A stretch of 64,000 bases of DNA from Bacteroidota bacterium (lineage in GTDB: Bacteria; Bacteroidota; Ignavibacteria; Ignavibacteriales; Ignavibacteriaceae), in assembly GCA_021824145.1 (NCBI GenBank), contig JAKALM010000001.1, positions 248,001 to 312,000 on the forward strand. The letters are read 5' to 3'. This document shows positions 25,630 through 34,084 of the stretch, in pieces (the first letter of the stretch is position 1; every line of letters begins with the position of its first letter). A program made the translations under genes and the position numbers. The notes beneath the pieces are model-generated. The model worked only from the letters and a program-made list of their open reading frames with translations. It was not told the origin of the DNA and ran no database searches.

Positions 25630-28600
25630 TTAAACGCTTATCAAACCTTTGCGAAGAGATTTTTCGACAGCATTTTTGAAGCTTGTTAAATCGACTGGTT
25701 TGCAGAAAACATATTCAACGCCAAGTTCGTGGTATTCATCAATTGAAGTTCTATCAATATCTCCGCTTAATACCATTATCGGTGGTTTTCCCTTTAATTC
25801 AGCTTTTTTCAATTCCATTACTAATTGATAGCCGTTCATATTCGGCATTAAATGATCTGTTATAACCAACGCCGGTGGCGAAGTGAGAATTTTATCTAAA
25901 GCTTCTTTTCCATCTGAAGCAATTTCAACATTATAGTCTGTTGTTATATTTTTTATAATCTTTGAATATAAAAGTCTATCGGTTTTACTGTCATCTACAA
26001 GCAAAATATTTGCAGAAGCTATTGGTAATGTGAATTTAAAATCTGAACCTTTTCCGAATTCGCTCTCTACCAAAATTGATCCGCCATGTTTTTCTATAAT
26101 TTCTTTAACAAGAGATAAACCAAGCCCGGTACCTTTTTCTCCTTCTGTTCCTTCTGAAGAAAATTTTGCGTCCACTCTAAATAATTTTTTAATATTTTCA
26201 GGTTTAATTCCAATGCCGGTATCTTTTATCGAAAATTCTAGGAATCGCATTCTGGAAGATTTGTTAACGGAAATAAATATTGTACCATATTTAGGTGTGA
26301 ATTTAATTGCATTCGAAAGTAAGTTATTAAAAACTTGGAGTAATAATTCTTTGTCAACAAAAACGAAAATATCATCTTTGATCTTCGAGATAATCTCAAT
26401 ATTTTTTTGGAAGGCAACGCCGCTTAAAGCATTTAGAGAGTTTTCTATTATTTTATGAACTTCAATTTTTTCTGGCTCAAATCTAATTCGGCCTGTCTGA
26501 AGTCTTGTCCAATCCAATAATGAATTAACCAAAGATAACATTGACTTTGATGATTCTCTAATGAATTCTACATATTGTTTTTGTTCTGCAGCAGTAAGAT
26601 CTGAATCGCTTAGTAGTAAATCAGTAAAGCCTAGAATTGAGCTAAATGGTGTACGAAGATCGTGCGAAATTATTGAAATGAATTTATCTTTTGTTTCGTT
26701 AAGTTTAATTAAATTTTCAGTTGATCGAGTAAGTTCTTCTTCAACTTTTTTACGTAAAGATATATCACTTACCAGCCCATAAATTTTTTGAATTTTTCCT
26801 TCATGATTTCTAACTAAATTAATTTTGTTCCGAACCCAAACAATATTTCCATGTTTATTAATAATTCTGAATTCAAATTCGCCAGATAATTGAATTTTAC
26901 TTTTAAAAAGCGTATTTAATTTTTTCTTTATTGATGGAAAATCATCCGGGTGAATAATTTTCAAAATTAATTTTGAATCACTTAATAAATCTGACTGGGA
27001 ATAACCAGTAATTTTTTCAACCGATGCTGTATAAAAAACAGGCCTTATTGTTGAAGCGATTCGTTCAAATGTATAAAGGAAATCATCAATATTCTCGGTT
27101 AAATTTCTGTACTTTTCTTCCGATTCTCTTATTGCCTGTTGTGTTCGTTTTTTTTCAGTAATATCTCTGATAACTAAAACCGCATAGTTCTTTTGTTCGC
27201 TTTCAAAAGAAGAAAGAGAAACTTCAGCAAAGAAGTTTGCATTGTCTTTTCGTTTTCCTAAAAATTCTAGTCTTAAAGGAATATCTTTGTCTTCTCCGAG
27301 TAATTGCAGATAACTGTTTATTTTGGGAATATCATTATCGGCAACTAGATCCAGTAAGTCTTTATCAATTAATTCTTTCTCATCTGTATAGCCAAAAATT
27401 TTTATGAAGGCACCATTCATCAAAGTAATTTTTCTGTCGCACTCAACAACAACGCCTTCCTGGAAGGCATCAAACATTGATTGAAAAACCATCAAGTCTT
27501 TTAAGACATTTTTCTTCTTTGTAATGTCTGAAAAAACGATATTATAATTTGTAACTCTATTATTAAAATAAACTGGGGAAACAGTAGCTCTTAAAAAAAT
27601 CTTTTGTCCTGAATTTGTAATAGCTGAGAATTCTAATCCATTAGCTGCGGAAAGTTCGAAAGATTTTAAATTATTTTTAACGTTTGTAAATGTTTCGGCA
27701 GAAAAAATTTCATTAATGTTTTTATTTATTATAACTTCTTCGGAATAATTTAATTTATTACAAAATGATGGATTCGCATAAATTATATTTCCTAAGTTAT
27801 CGAGAGTACAAATTAATTCTGGAGAATTTGTAACTATATTCCTAAACTTTTCTTCTGAAGCTTTTATTTTTTGTTCATTCGCAACTCTTTCTGTTATATT
27901 GTTGCAAAGTATAATTATGGTATTTTGTGTTTCATCAACGGCAGAAAATTTAGCATCAATAACTTCTTTTTTGCCATCTTTTTTATAAACTGTTAAAGTT
28001 ATTTTCCAAACTTTTAATTTTTTTAACTCTTCCTTTATTCCTTTAAAATATTCTATATCAAAAACGTCGAGCGCTTTACCGAAAAATTTTCCAAAAACTT
28101 CGCTTCGTGAATATCCAAATAATTCTTCAGCAGCTTTATTCCAGAAAAATATATTGCCTTGAAAATCTACAGCGAAAACTGCATCTGTTACTGCATCGGT
28201 AATTTGTTGATATTGTTTTAGCTCTTCAATTTCTCCTTCAAGAATTTTTGTTTCTTTTAAATATTCGGTTATGTCTGTAAAAAAGAAAAAAACAAATTGA
28301 ATTTGATTTTTCCAATTTAAAAGAGGCTCGATTCGGCATTCGAAGATTGCCGGCTCATTATTTAAATTCAATTCAAGTAATAATTTTTCAGATTTTTTAT
28401 TTATTAAAGATGATTCAAAAAATTTGTGGAAATTATTCTTTTTCTGTTCGTCAAATAATTTTGTAATATCTAAATCATTTAATCCGAATACAGATAAATT
28501 CAACTTATCCAAATTCTTTCCAAACGAATATTTAATCTTTCCTTCGCTGTCGGTAACAAAAAGAAGATCATTAATTTTTGTAAGAATATTTTCTATCTGA

Positions 28601-29025
28601 TGAGTTTTTAGATCTTTAGACTCTTGATTTGATGGTGAAATTTTTACGTCTTCAACTAAAAGAATACCCCCGGTAAATTGGTTGTTATCAAATACAGCCG
28701 AACCTTTTACAATTACTTTTATTTCCCCTTTGTCTATAGTTTTAATATTTTTTACTTCTTTTTCGAAACTATTACCGTTTTTAAGCTCATTTAGATCATC
28801 AACTAAATTTATGTTTGGAAAAATATCTACATCTAAAATATTTGTGCCTTCAAGTGAAGAATCTTTAAATTGATAAAGTGAGGCATATTTTAAGAAAACT
28901 TCATTTACAAAATTTATTTTCCAATCAGAGGAAAATGTTAAAATCCCAATTGGTGCCTGAGCAATAATTTTAGGCACAAATAAATCCCGATTTCTTAAAT
29001 GTGAATTTTCTGTAATTTTTCCCAT
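25630..29025 (-). CDS. hybrid histidine kinase with six PAS domains and C-terminal receiver
   Basis: The 1131-residue protein is apparently soluble. Six PAS-like segments start at about residues 10, 150, 275, 395, 520 and 645; the clearest are NIFFWNKAAEELFGYSRSEV and IIYANPSFCNKLNYSEEV. They are followed by a HisKA domain with His788 (IISHDLRTPFSSILGF), a HATPase domain with GTGLGLSLVKEI, and a receiver with Asp1057 (VITDHLMPNMNG). The chain probably integrates several redox, gas or ligand signals and may pass phosphate to a separate Hpt protein or regulator. It converges with the hydrogenase-linked kinase, 15 bases apart. No DNA-binding domain is present. Confidence 0.92.
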   Translation of the reverse strand: MGKITENSHLRNRDLFVPKIIAQAPIGILTFSSDWKINFVNEVFLKYASLYQFKDSSLEGTNILDVDIFPNINLVDDLNELKNGNSFEKEVKNIKTIDKGEIKVIVKGSAVFDNNQFTGGILLVEDVKISPSNQESKDLKTHQIENILTKINDLLFVTDSEGKIKYSFGKNLDKLNLSVFGLNDLDITKLFDEQKKNNFHKFFESSLINKKSEKLLLELNLNNEPAIFECRIEPLLNWKNQIQFVFFFFTDITEYLKETKILEGEIEELKQYQQITDAVTDAVFAVDFQGNIFFWNKAAEELFGYSRSEVFGKFFGKALDVFDIEYFKGIKEELKKLKVWKITLTVYKKDGKKEVIDAKFSAVDETQNTIIILCNNITERVANEQKIKASEEKFRNIVTNSPELICTLDNLGNIIYANPSFCNKLNYSEEVIINKNINEIFSAETFTNVKNNLKSFELSAANGLEFSAITNSGQKIFLRATVSPVYFNNRVTNYNIVFSDITKKKNVLKDLMVFQSMFDAFQEGVVVECDRKITLMNGAFIKIFGYTDEKELIDKDLLDLVADNDIPKINSYLQLLGEDKDIPLRLEFLGKRKDNANFFAEVSLSSFESEQKNYAVLVIRDITEKKRTQQAIRESEEKYRNLTENIDDFLYTFERIASTIRPVFYTASVEKITGYSQSDLLSDSKLILKIIHPDDFPSIKKKLNTLFKSKIQLSGEFEFRIINKHGNIVWVRNKINLVRNHEGKIQKIYGLVSDISLRKKVEEELTRSTENLIKLNETKDKFISIISHDLRTPFSSILGFTDLLLSDSDLTAAEQKQYVEFIRESSKSMLSLVNSLLDWTRLQTGRIRFEPEKIEVHKIIENSLNALSGVAFQKNIEIISKIKDDIFVFVDKELLLQVFNNLLSNAIKFTPKYGTIFISVNKSSRMRFLEFSIKDTGIGIKPENIKKLFRVDAKFSSEGTEGEKGTGLGLSLVKEIIEKHGGSILVESEFGKGSDFKFTLPIASANILLVDDSKTDRLLYSKIIKNITTDYNVEIASDGKEALDKILTSPPALVITDHLMPNMNGYQLVMELKKAELKGKPPIMVLSGDIDRTSIDEYHELGVEYVFCKPVDLTSFKNAVEKSLRKGLISV

Positions 29026-29527
29026 GTAGCAATCATTTATTTATATACTTCTTATTAACAGCAATTATAATGCTAAAAATTCAAGAGTAATTTAAGGAAT
29101 GAACAAATTCTTATTTATATAAAAATAATTCTTCTGTAACTTATTAAATATAAAGAAGATAAGGTATATTCAAACAATAATTATTATAAAAATTATTTAT
29201 TTAAAATGATTTCTATTTGCTAAACTCCAACTTTTAAAGAACAATCCATGTATCATTTTGGATTCGATGTGCAATAATAGCCAATAAAAATTTCAAAGGC
29301 ACTTTAAATCATATGAGTGAAAAATATTGCTCTAAAAAATTTTGTTTACATATATTTTACTTTATTTGGTTTATAGAAAATGCTTGCTTTGGAAAGTTAG
29401 GGAAAGAAAACATATTTATTTTGTCTTGAAATATTTCTTTGACAAGAGAAGAAATTTTATAAATATTAATTGCATTAAATTTTTACTAAATTAAAACATA
29501 AGATTTTTTGAAATCATGGAATTATAA
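29026..29527. other. 502-base divergent intergenic region
   Basis: There is no supported gene. The region separates the hybrid kinase (minus) from mlaE (plus) and should hold both promoters. A TTGACA at 29439-29444 is followed about 17 bases later by AATATT, a modest promoter candidate for mlaE. No RNA gene, strong hairpin or repeat was recognised. Its size is unusual in this compact window. Confidence 0.4.
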
Positions 29528-30301
29528 GTGATCACAAATTTATTACAGAAATTAGGCAAGAGCTCATTAAATTTTTTACAGGAAATTGGACAAGTAACAA
29601 GACTTTTGTTTGGAATAATAAAAAGCTTTACAACCATTCCGCGAAGTAAAAAAATTATTCTTTACCAAATGGAACACATTGGAGTTAATTCGCTTCCGCT
29701 TGTTATGATCATTGCAATATTTACAGGGGCTGTTGCAGCTTGGCAGGCAGCTTATCAATTAAAAGGAATTGCTCCATTATCTTTTTTAGGTTCTTCTACA
29801 AGCAGAGCAATAATTACTGAATTAGGACCAGTATTAACAGGAATTGTAATTGCTGGCAGAGTTGGTGCTTCAATTGCCGCTGAACTTGGTACAATGAAGG
29901 TAACTGAACAAATTGATGCCTTAGAGACCATGGCAATTAGTCCAGTAAGATATTTAGCTATGCCGAGATTTGTTGCTTCGGTAATAATGCTTCCTTTATT
30001 AGTAATTTTTGCCGATACAATTGCTGTCTTTGGTGCATTTATAGTTTCAAATTATTTTTTAGGAGTTTCATTCTCCGTTTTTTTTCTATCTGTAAAAAGA
30101 TTTTTTTTATTTTCTGATTTAATAGCTGGTTTAGTTAAAACAATTTTTTTTGGTGCAGTAACTTCACTTTTAGGATGCCATATTGGATTTAAAACAGAAG
30201 GTGGTGCTGAAGGTGTCGGCTTATCAACAATTCGATCATTCGTCCTTTCATCTGCAATGATATTAATTCTAGATTACTTTTTGTGGATGCTGATCTTTTA
30301 A
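29528..30301 (+). CDS. mlaE: MlaE-family ABC transporter permease
   Basis: The 257-residue permease is of the Mla (phospholipid/lipid) transport family. It has about five or six membrane helices and the conserved MlaE core, including ELGPVLTGIVIAGRVGAS followed by AAELGTMKVTEQIDALETMA. In known systems MlaE works with an ATPase (MlaF) and an MCE protein (MlaD) in lipid traffic between the inner and outer membranes. Neither partner gene is adjacent: a hybrid kinase lies upstream and ilvE downstream. The start is a GTG in ATAAGTGATC with only weak ribosome-site support. The assignment to family is strong; the substrate is inferred. Confidence 0.9.
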   Translation: MITNLLQKLGKSSLNFLQEIGQVTRLLFGIIKSFTTIPRSKKIILYQMEHIGVNSLPLVMIIAIFTGAVAAWQAAYQLKGIAPLSFLGSSTSRAIITELGPVLTGIVIAGRVGASIAAELGTMKVTEQIDALETMAISPVRYLAMPRFVASVIMLPLLVIFADTIAVFGAFIVSNYFLGVSFSVFFLSVKRFFLFSDLIAGLVKTIFFGAVTSLLGCHIGFKTEGGAEGVGLSTIRSFVLSSAMILILDYFLWMLIF

Positions 30302-30425
30302 TTTTATTCCCTCAAATTAAAATTTATTTGTCAATTCAAAACTAATCTTATTTTAAATTTTCATTATTTTTTTGTAAAATGTAATTATTGTTTTATAATT
30401 AAATCAACTTGAAAATAGAGGCGTT

Positions 30426-31511
30426 ATGGAAATAATAAAATATGAATTGATGAGAAGAGAAATGCCCGTAGAAATACCCAAAACATTAGGCTTTGGTAAA
30501 ATTTTTACTGATCATGTCTTTGAAATGGATTATACTTCGGAAAAAGGCTGGCATAATCCAATAATTAAAAAATTAGAAAATCTCTCTGTCCACCCTGGAA
30601 CCATGTTTTTACATTATGCTCAAGGAGTTTTTGAAGGCTTGAAAGCTTTCAAAACAGAAAATGGGGAAGTAGTTATTTTTCGCCCTGATAAACACATTCA
30701 AAGACTTAATAATTCGTCAAGAAGAGTTTGTATTCCGGAAGTTGATCCTGATTTTTTGCTTCAAGCATTAATTGAATTAGTTTCGGTAGAGAAGGATTGG
30801 ATTCCGAATAGATTTGGTGAATCTTTATATATCCGTCCCTTTATTTTTGGCTCAGAACCTTTTCTTGGTGTAAAACCATCTTCAAATTATAAATTGATAA
30901 TTTTACTTTCTCCAGTTGGTGCATATTATCCCGAAGGATTTAAACCAGTAAAAATTCTTGTTCAAGATGAATATGTTCGTGCGGTTAGGAAAGGATTGGG
31001 TGAGTGTAAAACTCCAGCTAATTATGCGGCAAGTCTTTTAGCTGCCGAAGAAGCTAAAGGAAAAGGTTATTCTCAAGTTCTTTGGCTGGATGGAGTTGAA
31101 CAAAAATATATTGAAGAAGTTGGCACAATGAATATCTTTATCAATTTAAAAGATGAAGTTGTTACTCCAAAGTTAAATGGTAGTATTTTGCCAGGTGTTA
31201 CAAGAGATTCCGTAATTCAAATATTAAAAGACTGGAAAATAAATGTTACAGAAAGATTAATAAGTATTGATGAAGTAATCACAGAATATAAAAAAGGAAA
31301 CGTAGTTGGAGTCTTTGGAACAGGAACAGCGGCAATTATTTCTTCAGTTGGATGGTTAACTTACAAAGGCTTTGAAATGAAATTTAATAATGGGCAGCCT
31401 GGCGAACTTGATCTTAAACTGTTTAATGAGCTAACTTCAATTCATTATGGCAAGTCTGAAGATAAACATAATTGGCTTACTCACATTGAAAAGAAAGAAG
31501 TTGAAGTTTAG
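30426..31511 (+). CDS. ilvE: branched-chain amino acid aminotransferase
   Basis: This PLP fold-type IV aminotransferase carries out the last step of leucine, isoleucine and valine synthesis, or the first step of their degradation. The 361-residue length and pattern match the longer group (eukaryotic/actinobacterial type). It has FLHYAQGVFEGLKAF near the N-terminus, the substrate-loop YIRPFIFGSEP, the PLP-lysine region GLGECKTPANYAASLLA and EVGTMNIF with the PLP-contacting glutamate. LPGVTRDSVIQI is also typical. It is monocistronic or terminal, since a clear terminator follows. Confidence 0.94.
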   Translation: MEIIKYELMRREMPVEIPKTLGFGKIFTDHVFEMDYTSEKGWHNPIIKKLENLSVHPGTMFLHYAQGVFEGLKAFKTENGEVVIFRPDKHIQRLNNSSRRVCIPEVDPDFLLQALIELVSVEKDWIPNRFGESLYIRPFIFGSEPFLGVKPSSNYKLIILLSPVGAYYPEGFKPVKILVQDEYVRAVRKGLGECKTPANYAASLLAAEEAKGKGYSQVLWLDGVEQKYIEEVGTMNIFINLKDEVVTPKLNGSILPGVTRDSVIQILKDWKINVTERLISIDEVITEYKKGNVVGVFGTGTAAIISSVGWLTYKGFEMKFNNGQPGELDLKLFNELTSIHYGKSEDKHNWLTHIEKKEVEV

Positions 31512-31537
31512 TCAATTTCGAATTACCTGTTAAAATT

Positions 31538-31570
31538 AAAGGCATTTTATTTAGAGTAAAATGCCTTTTT
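31538..31570 (+). terminator. factor-independent terminator after ilvE
   Basis: Arms AAAGGCATTTTA and TAAAATGCCTTT pair perfectly over 12 bp around a seven-base loop, and the right arm runs into a T-tract. It lies 26 bases after the ilvE stop and isolates the lexA operon promoter downstream. Confidence 0.88.
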
Positions 31571-31634
31571 ATTTAGTTTAAGCCTTCATACCCTATCAGA
31601 AAATCACACAATTTGAAATTTTATAAAAAATAAC

Positions 31635-31663
31635 TTGACAAGTGAACATTCGTACACTATTTT
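31635..31663 (+). promoter_or_regulatory. lexA operon promoter
   Basis: A textbook housekeeping promoter: TTGACA (31635-31640), a 17-base spacer and TATTTT (31658-31663). Transcription should start near 31670, only about six bases before the lexA ATG, giving an almost leaderless mRNA. The spacer is filled by a LexA-like operator. Confidence 0.75.
31642..31657. promoter_or_regulatory. candidate LexA operator (SOS box)
   Basis: GTGAACATTCGTACAC is an imperfect palindrome of form GTGnAC-N4-GTnCAC, placed exactly between the -35 and -10 hexamers of the lexA promoter. Autoregulation by LexA is general, and the core resembles the GAAC-N4-GTTC type of SOS box, with one half-site changed. Binding here would block RNA polymerase. 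The assignment is by position and symmetry. Confidence 0.6.
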
Positions 31664-31675
31664 AGTAGTAAACAA

Positions 31676-32341
31676 ATGAGCACTATTATGAAAAATAAAT
31701 TAACTGATAGGCAGGAAGAAATATTAACCTTCATAAAACAATTTCGAGAAGAGAATGGTTATCCGCCAACTCTAAGAGAAATTGGAAAAAAATTTGGAAT
31801 CTCATCTACATTTGGAGTTAAGCGTCATCTTGATGCATTAGTAAAAAAAGGATATCTAAATATTGAAAGTAATGCTAGCAGAGGAATTTCTTTTCAGAAA
31901 GGTGTTGAAGAAATTCAAGATGAAAAATTTTTTAGAATTCAAGAAGACTATGGCTTTTATAAAATACCGGTTGTGGGCAGAGTTGCTGCTGGTATTCCGA
32001 TTTTAGCTGAAGAAAATATTGAAGGAAGTGTTGTTATCGATTCATCGTTTATGAAAAAATCGGAAGATTGCTTTGCGTTAAAAGTAAAAGGCGACAGTAT
32101 GATTAACGCTGGTATTTTTGAAAATGATTTAGTTATTATTTCTAATAAAAGAGAAATAGTAAACGGAGATATAGTTGTTGCGTTACTGGAAGATGAAGCA
32201 ACAGTAAAAACATATGAAATAAAAAATAAATCGATAAGATTATTGCCACAAAATAACAATTATCAGCCGATTGATATTAAAGATGTTGAAAATTTCAAAT
32301 TAATTGGAAAAGTCATCGGCATTGTAAGATGGTTAAATTAA
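31676..32341 (+). CDS. lexA: SOS repressor LexA
   Basis: LexA represses DNA-damage genes and is inactivated by RecA-stimulated self-cleavage. The 221-residue protein has the winged-helix N-domain (LTDRQEEILTFI; GYPPTLREIGKKFGISS) and the S24 peptidase C-domain. The cleavage site is Ala105-Gly106 in GRVAAGIPI, the nucleophile is Ser141 in KGDSMINAG, and the general base is Lys178; the Ser-Lys spacing of 37 equals that in E. coli LexA. The alternative ATG four codons in (MKNKLT) also fits family starts, and neither has a good ribosome-binding site. It heads a three-gene unit. Confidence 0.95.
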   Translation: MSTIMKNKLTDRQEEILTFIKQFREENGYPPTLREIGKKFGISSTFGVKRHLDALVKKGYLNIESNASRGISFQKGVEEIQDEKFFRIQEDYGFYKIPVVGRVAAGIPILAEENIEGSVVIDSSFMKKSEDCFALKVKGDSMINAGIFENDLVIISNKREIVNGDIVVALLEDEATVKTYEIKNKSIRLLPQNNNYQPIDIKDVENFKLIGKVIGIVRWLN

Positions 32342-32354
32342 TTATGGAGATTTT

Positions 32355-32603
32355 ATGAAAACTGAAATTTTTTCATCAGCAATATATAATAGAAATAAAA
32401 TAACATTTTTATATGGATTAAATAAAATAACTCTCGATCCTTATTTTATTTCGAAAGAAAAAGATGGACGAAAAGTTATTTATGGAAAACTGTTTAATTC
32501 AAGTGAGATAAGAAAATTTGAATATCAAAGAATATCAAATATTAAAGTTTTAAAAAATGTAAAATTTTCACCGATTATTCCAATATTAGCAAAAGCTGTA
32601 TAA
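32355..32603 (+). CDS. stand-alone WYL-like domain protein
   Basis: The 82-residue protein has the strand order and spacing of a WYL domain: AIYNRNKITFLYGL, then LDPYFISKEKDGRKVIYG, then SSEIRKFEYQRISNIKVL, where the last arginine-containing strand corresponds to the R-x-F-x-x-x-R-I element. WYL domains are SH3-like beta barrels that bind nucleic acid or nucleotide ligands and often sit in DNA-damage or defence regulators. Here no helix-turn-helix is attached. It starts 13 bases after lexA with TGGAG upstream, so it is under the LexA promoter. The family call is from pattern only. Confidence 0.6.
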   Translation: MKTEIFSSAIYNRNKITFLYGLNKITLDPYFISKEKDGRKVIYGKLFNSSEIRKFEYQRISNIKVLKNVKFSPIIPILAKAV

Positions 32604-32619
32604 AAATCTGGAGGTAAAA

Positions 32620-33051
32620 ATGTTAGAATTAATGAAACGCAGAACAATTGATTTATTAGTTGAACAATTTTGGAAACAAGGATATCTTACCCTTAGCAGA
32701 AAATATGGAACATATTTACCAGAACCAAATAAAGTCGGTGGTTTTGATGTTGATATTATCGGCAGACAAAAGAAAAATTATGCTATTGGAATTTCATTAA
32801 CATTAGAAGATCTGAATCAAAAAAATATTTTAGATAGATTAAATTTTTTAGCAACACGCCAAACAAAATTTACCAATAAGAGAGTTTTGTTATTTATCGG
32901 AATTGAAACTGAGAATTATAGTATAGCTAAATCTATTATTGAAAGATTAGAACCAGAAGCAATAAAAAACATTCGATTATTCCAAATAAAGGATAAACCT
33001 ATAATTTCTAATAGAAATTTGCAGAATAAAAATAATATGCTTTTTTCATAA
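32620..33051 (+). CDS. hypothetical protein with possible nuclease-like fold, lexA operon
   Basis: The 143-residue protein is preceded by a strong GGAGGT ribosome site and lies 16 bases after the WYL-like gene. The core reads helix, then GGFDVDIIGRQKKNYAIGISL, then helix and strands (RVLLFIGIE). That alpha-beta-beta order recalls PD-(D/E)xK nucleases, with Asp43/Asp45 as the first acid, but the usual E-x-K is G-I-S (57-59), so catalysis by that mechanism is doubtful. It may be a non-catalytic DNA-binding relative or an unrelated fold. No membrane segment is seen. Its role in the SOS context is unknown. Confidence 0.55.
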   Translation: MLELMKRRTIDLLVEQFWKQGYLTLSRKYGTYLPEPNKVGGFDVDIIGRQKKNYAIGISLTLEDLNQKNILDRLNFLATRQTKFTNKRVLLFIGIETENYSIAKSIIERLEPEAIKNIRLFQIKDKPIISNRNLQNKNNMLFS

Positions 33052-33204
33052 AAAACTTTAATAATCGAAGATTTATTTAAATTTTAGTATAAATAAAATT
33101 TACCAATTCTTTTTACCTTTTTTGCAAAAGCACATCTTGATAATTTTTACTGTTTGATTTTGGATAACTTTCAATAAATACGGGTAATACAGTAATTACT
33201 TATC

Positions 33205-33233
33205 TTGACATTAAATAGTCATAAGTTTAATTT
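33205..33233 (+). promoter_or_regulatory. promoter of the uppS-bamA envelope operon
   Basis: TTGACA (33205-33210), a 17-base spacer and TAATTT (33228-33233) form a good sigma-70-type promoter. The predicted start near 33240 leaves a leader of about 23 bases with GAGG before the TTG start of uppS. It would drive the long run of envelope genes downstream. Confidence 0.65.
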
Positions 33234-33262
33234 TACACGCTTTATCATATTTGAGGAATAAT

Positions 33263-34084
33263 TTGGGTAAATCGCAATCGATTTCCGATGCAAAATTACA
33301 GGAAGAATTAAAAATTTCAGGGGAAATTCCGGCTCATATTGCAATTATTATGGATGGAAATGGAAGATGGGCCAGAAAAAGAGGCCTTCCACGAGTTGCG
33401 GGTCATAAACGAGGTGTTGATACAGTTAGAGAAATTACTGAAGCTTGTGCGGAATTAGGAGTAAAGTACCTTACGCTTTTTACATTTTCCACTGAAAATT
33501 GGAATAGGCCTAAAGATGAAGTTTCTACACTTATGCGATTGTTGTTAAGGAGTATTAGGAACAAATGTGATGAACTAATGCAAAATGACATACGTCTAAC
33601 TACGATAGGAGATGTAAAATCTTTACCAGATGAAGTTCAAAAAGAACTTTATGATGCTATTGAAAGAACTAAAAACAATAAAAAAATGATTTTAAACTTG
33701 GCACTTAGTTACAGCGGCAGATGGGAGATATTGGAAGCCGTAAAAAAAATCGCAAAAGATTCTTGCGAAGGTAAAATAAGGCCTGAAGAAATAAATGAAA
33801 AAATAATTGCTGAACATCTAACTACTAATAATTTCCCCGATCCCGATCTTTTAATCAGAACAAGCGGTGAATTTAGAGTGAGTAACTTTTTACTTTGGCA
33901 AATTGCTTATACAGAATTTTTCATATCTGATGTTTATTGGCCTGATTTTAACCGTAAGCATTTATATGAAGCTATAAAAAATTTCCAGAAAAGGGAACGC
34001 AGGTTCGGCAGAGTTAGCGAACAACTTATAAAGAATGACAAAGGCTTAAAGAATGTCTCAAACCTTCCCAAAGAAATTGTTTAA
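33263..34084 (+). CDS. uppS: isoprenyl transferase (undecaprenyl diphosphate synthase)
   Basis: This enzyme makes the C55 lipid carrier used for peptidoglycan and O-antigen by cis-condensation of IPP onto FPP. The 273-residue protein carries HIAIIMDGNGRWARKRGLPR with catalytic Asp31, LTLFTFSTENWNRP and the C-terminal RTSGEFRVSNFLLWQIAYTE region. I take the TTG preceded by GAGGAAT; an in-frame TTG four codons earlier overlaps that ribosome site and was rejected. The end overlaps bamA by 32 bases, an order (uppS-bamA) common in Bacteroidota and relatives. Confidence 0.94.
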   Translation: MGKSQSISDAKLQEELKISGEIPAHIAIIMDGNGRWARKRGLPRVAGHKRGVDTVREITEACAELGVKYLTLFTFSTENWNRPKDEVSTLMRLLLRSIRNKCDELMQNDIRLTTIGDVKSLPDEVQKELYDAIERTKNNKKMILNLALSYSGRWEILEAVKKIAKDSCEGKIRPEEINEKIIAEHLTTNNFPDPDLLIRTSGEFRVSNFLLWQIAYTEFFISDVYWPDFNRKHLYEAIKNFQKRERRFGRVSEQLIKNDKGLKNVSNLPKEIV

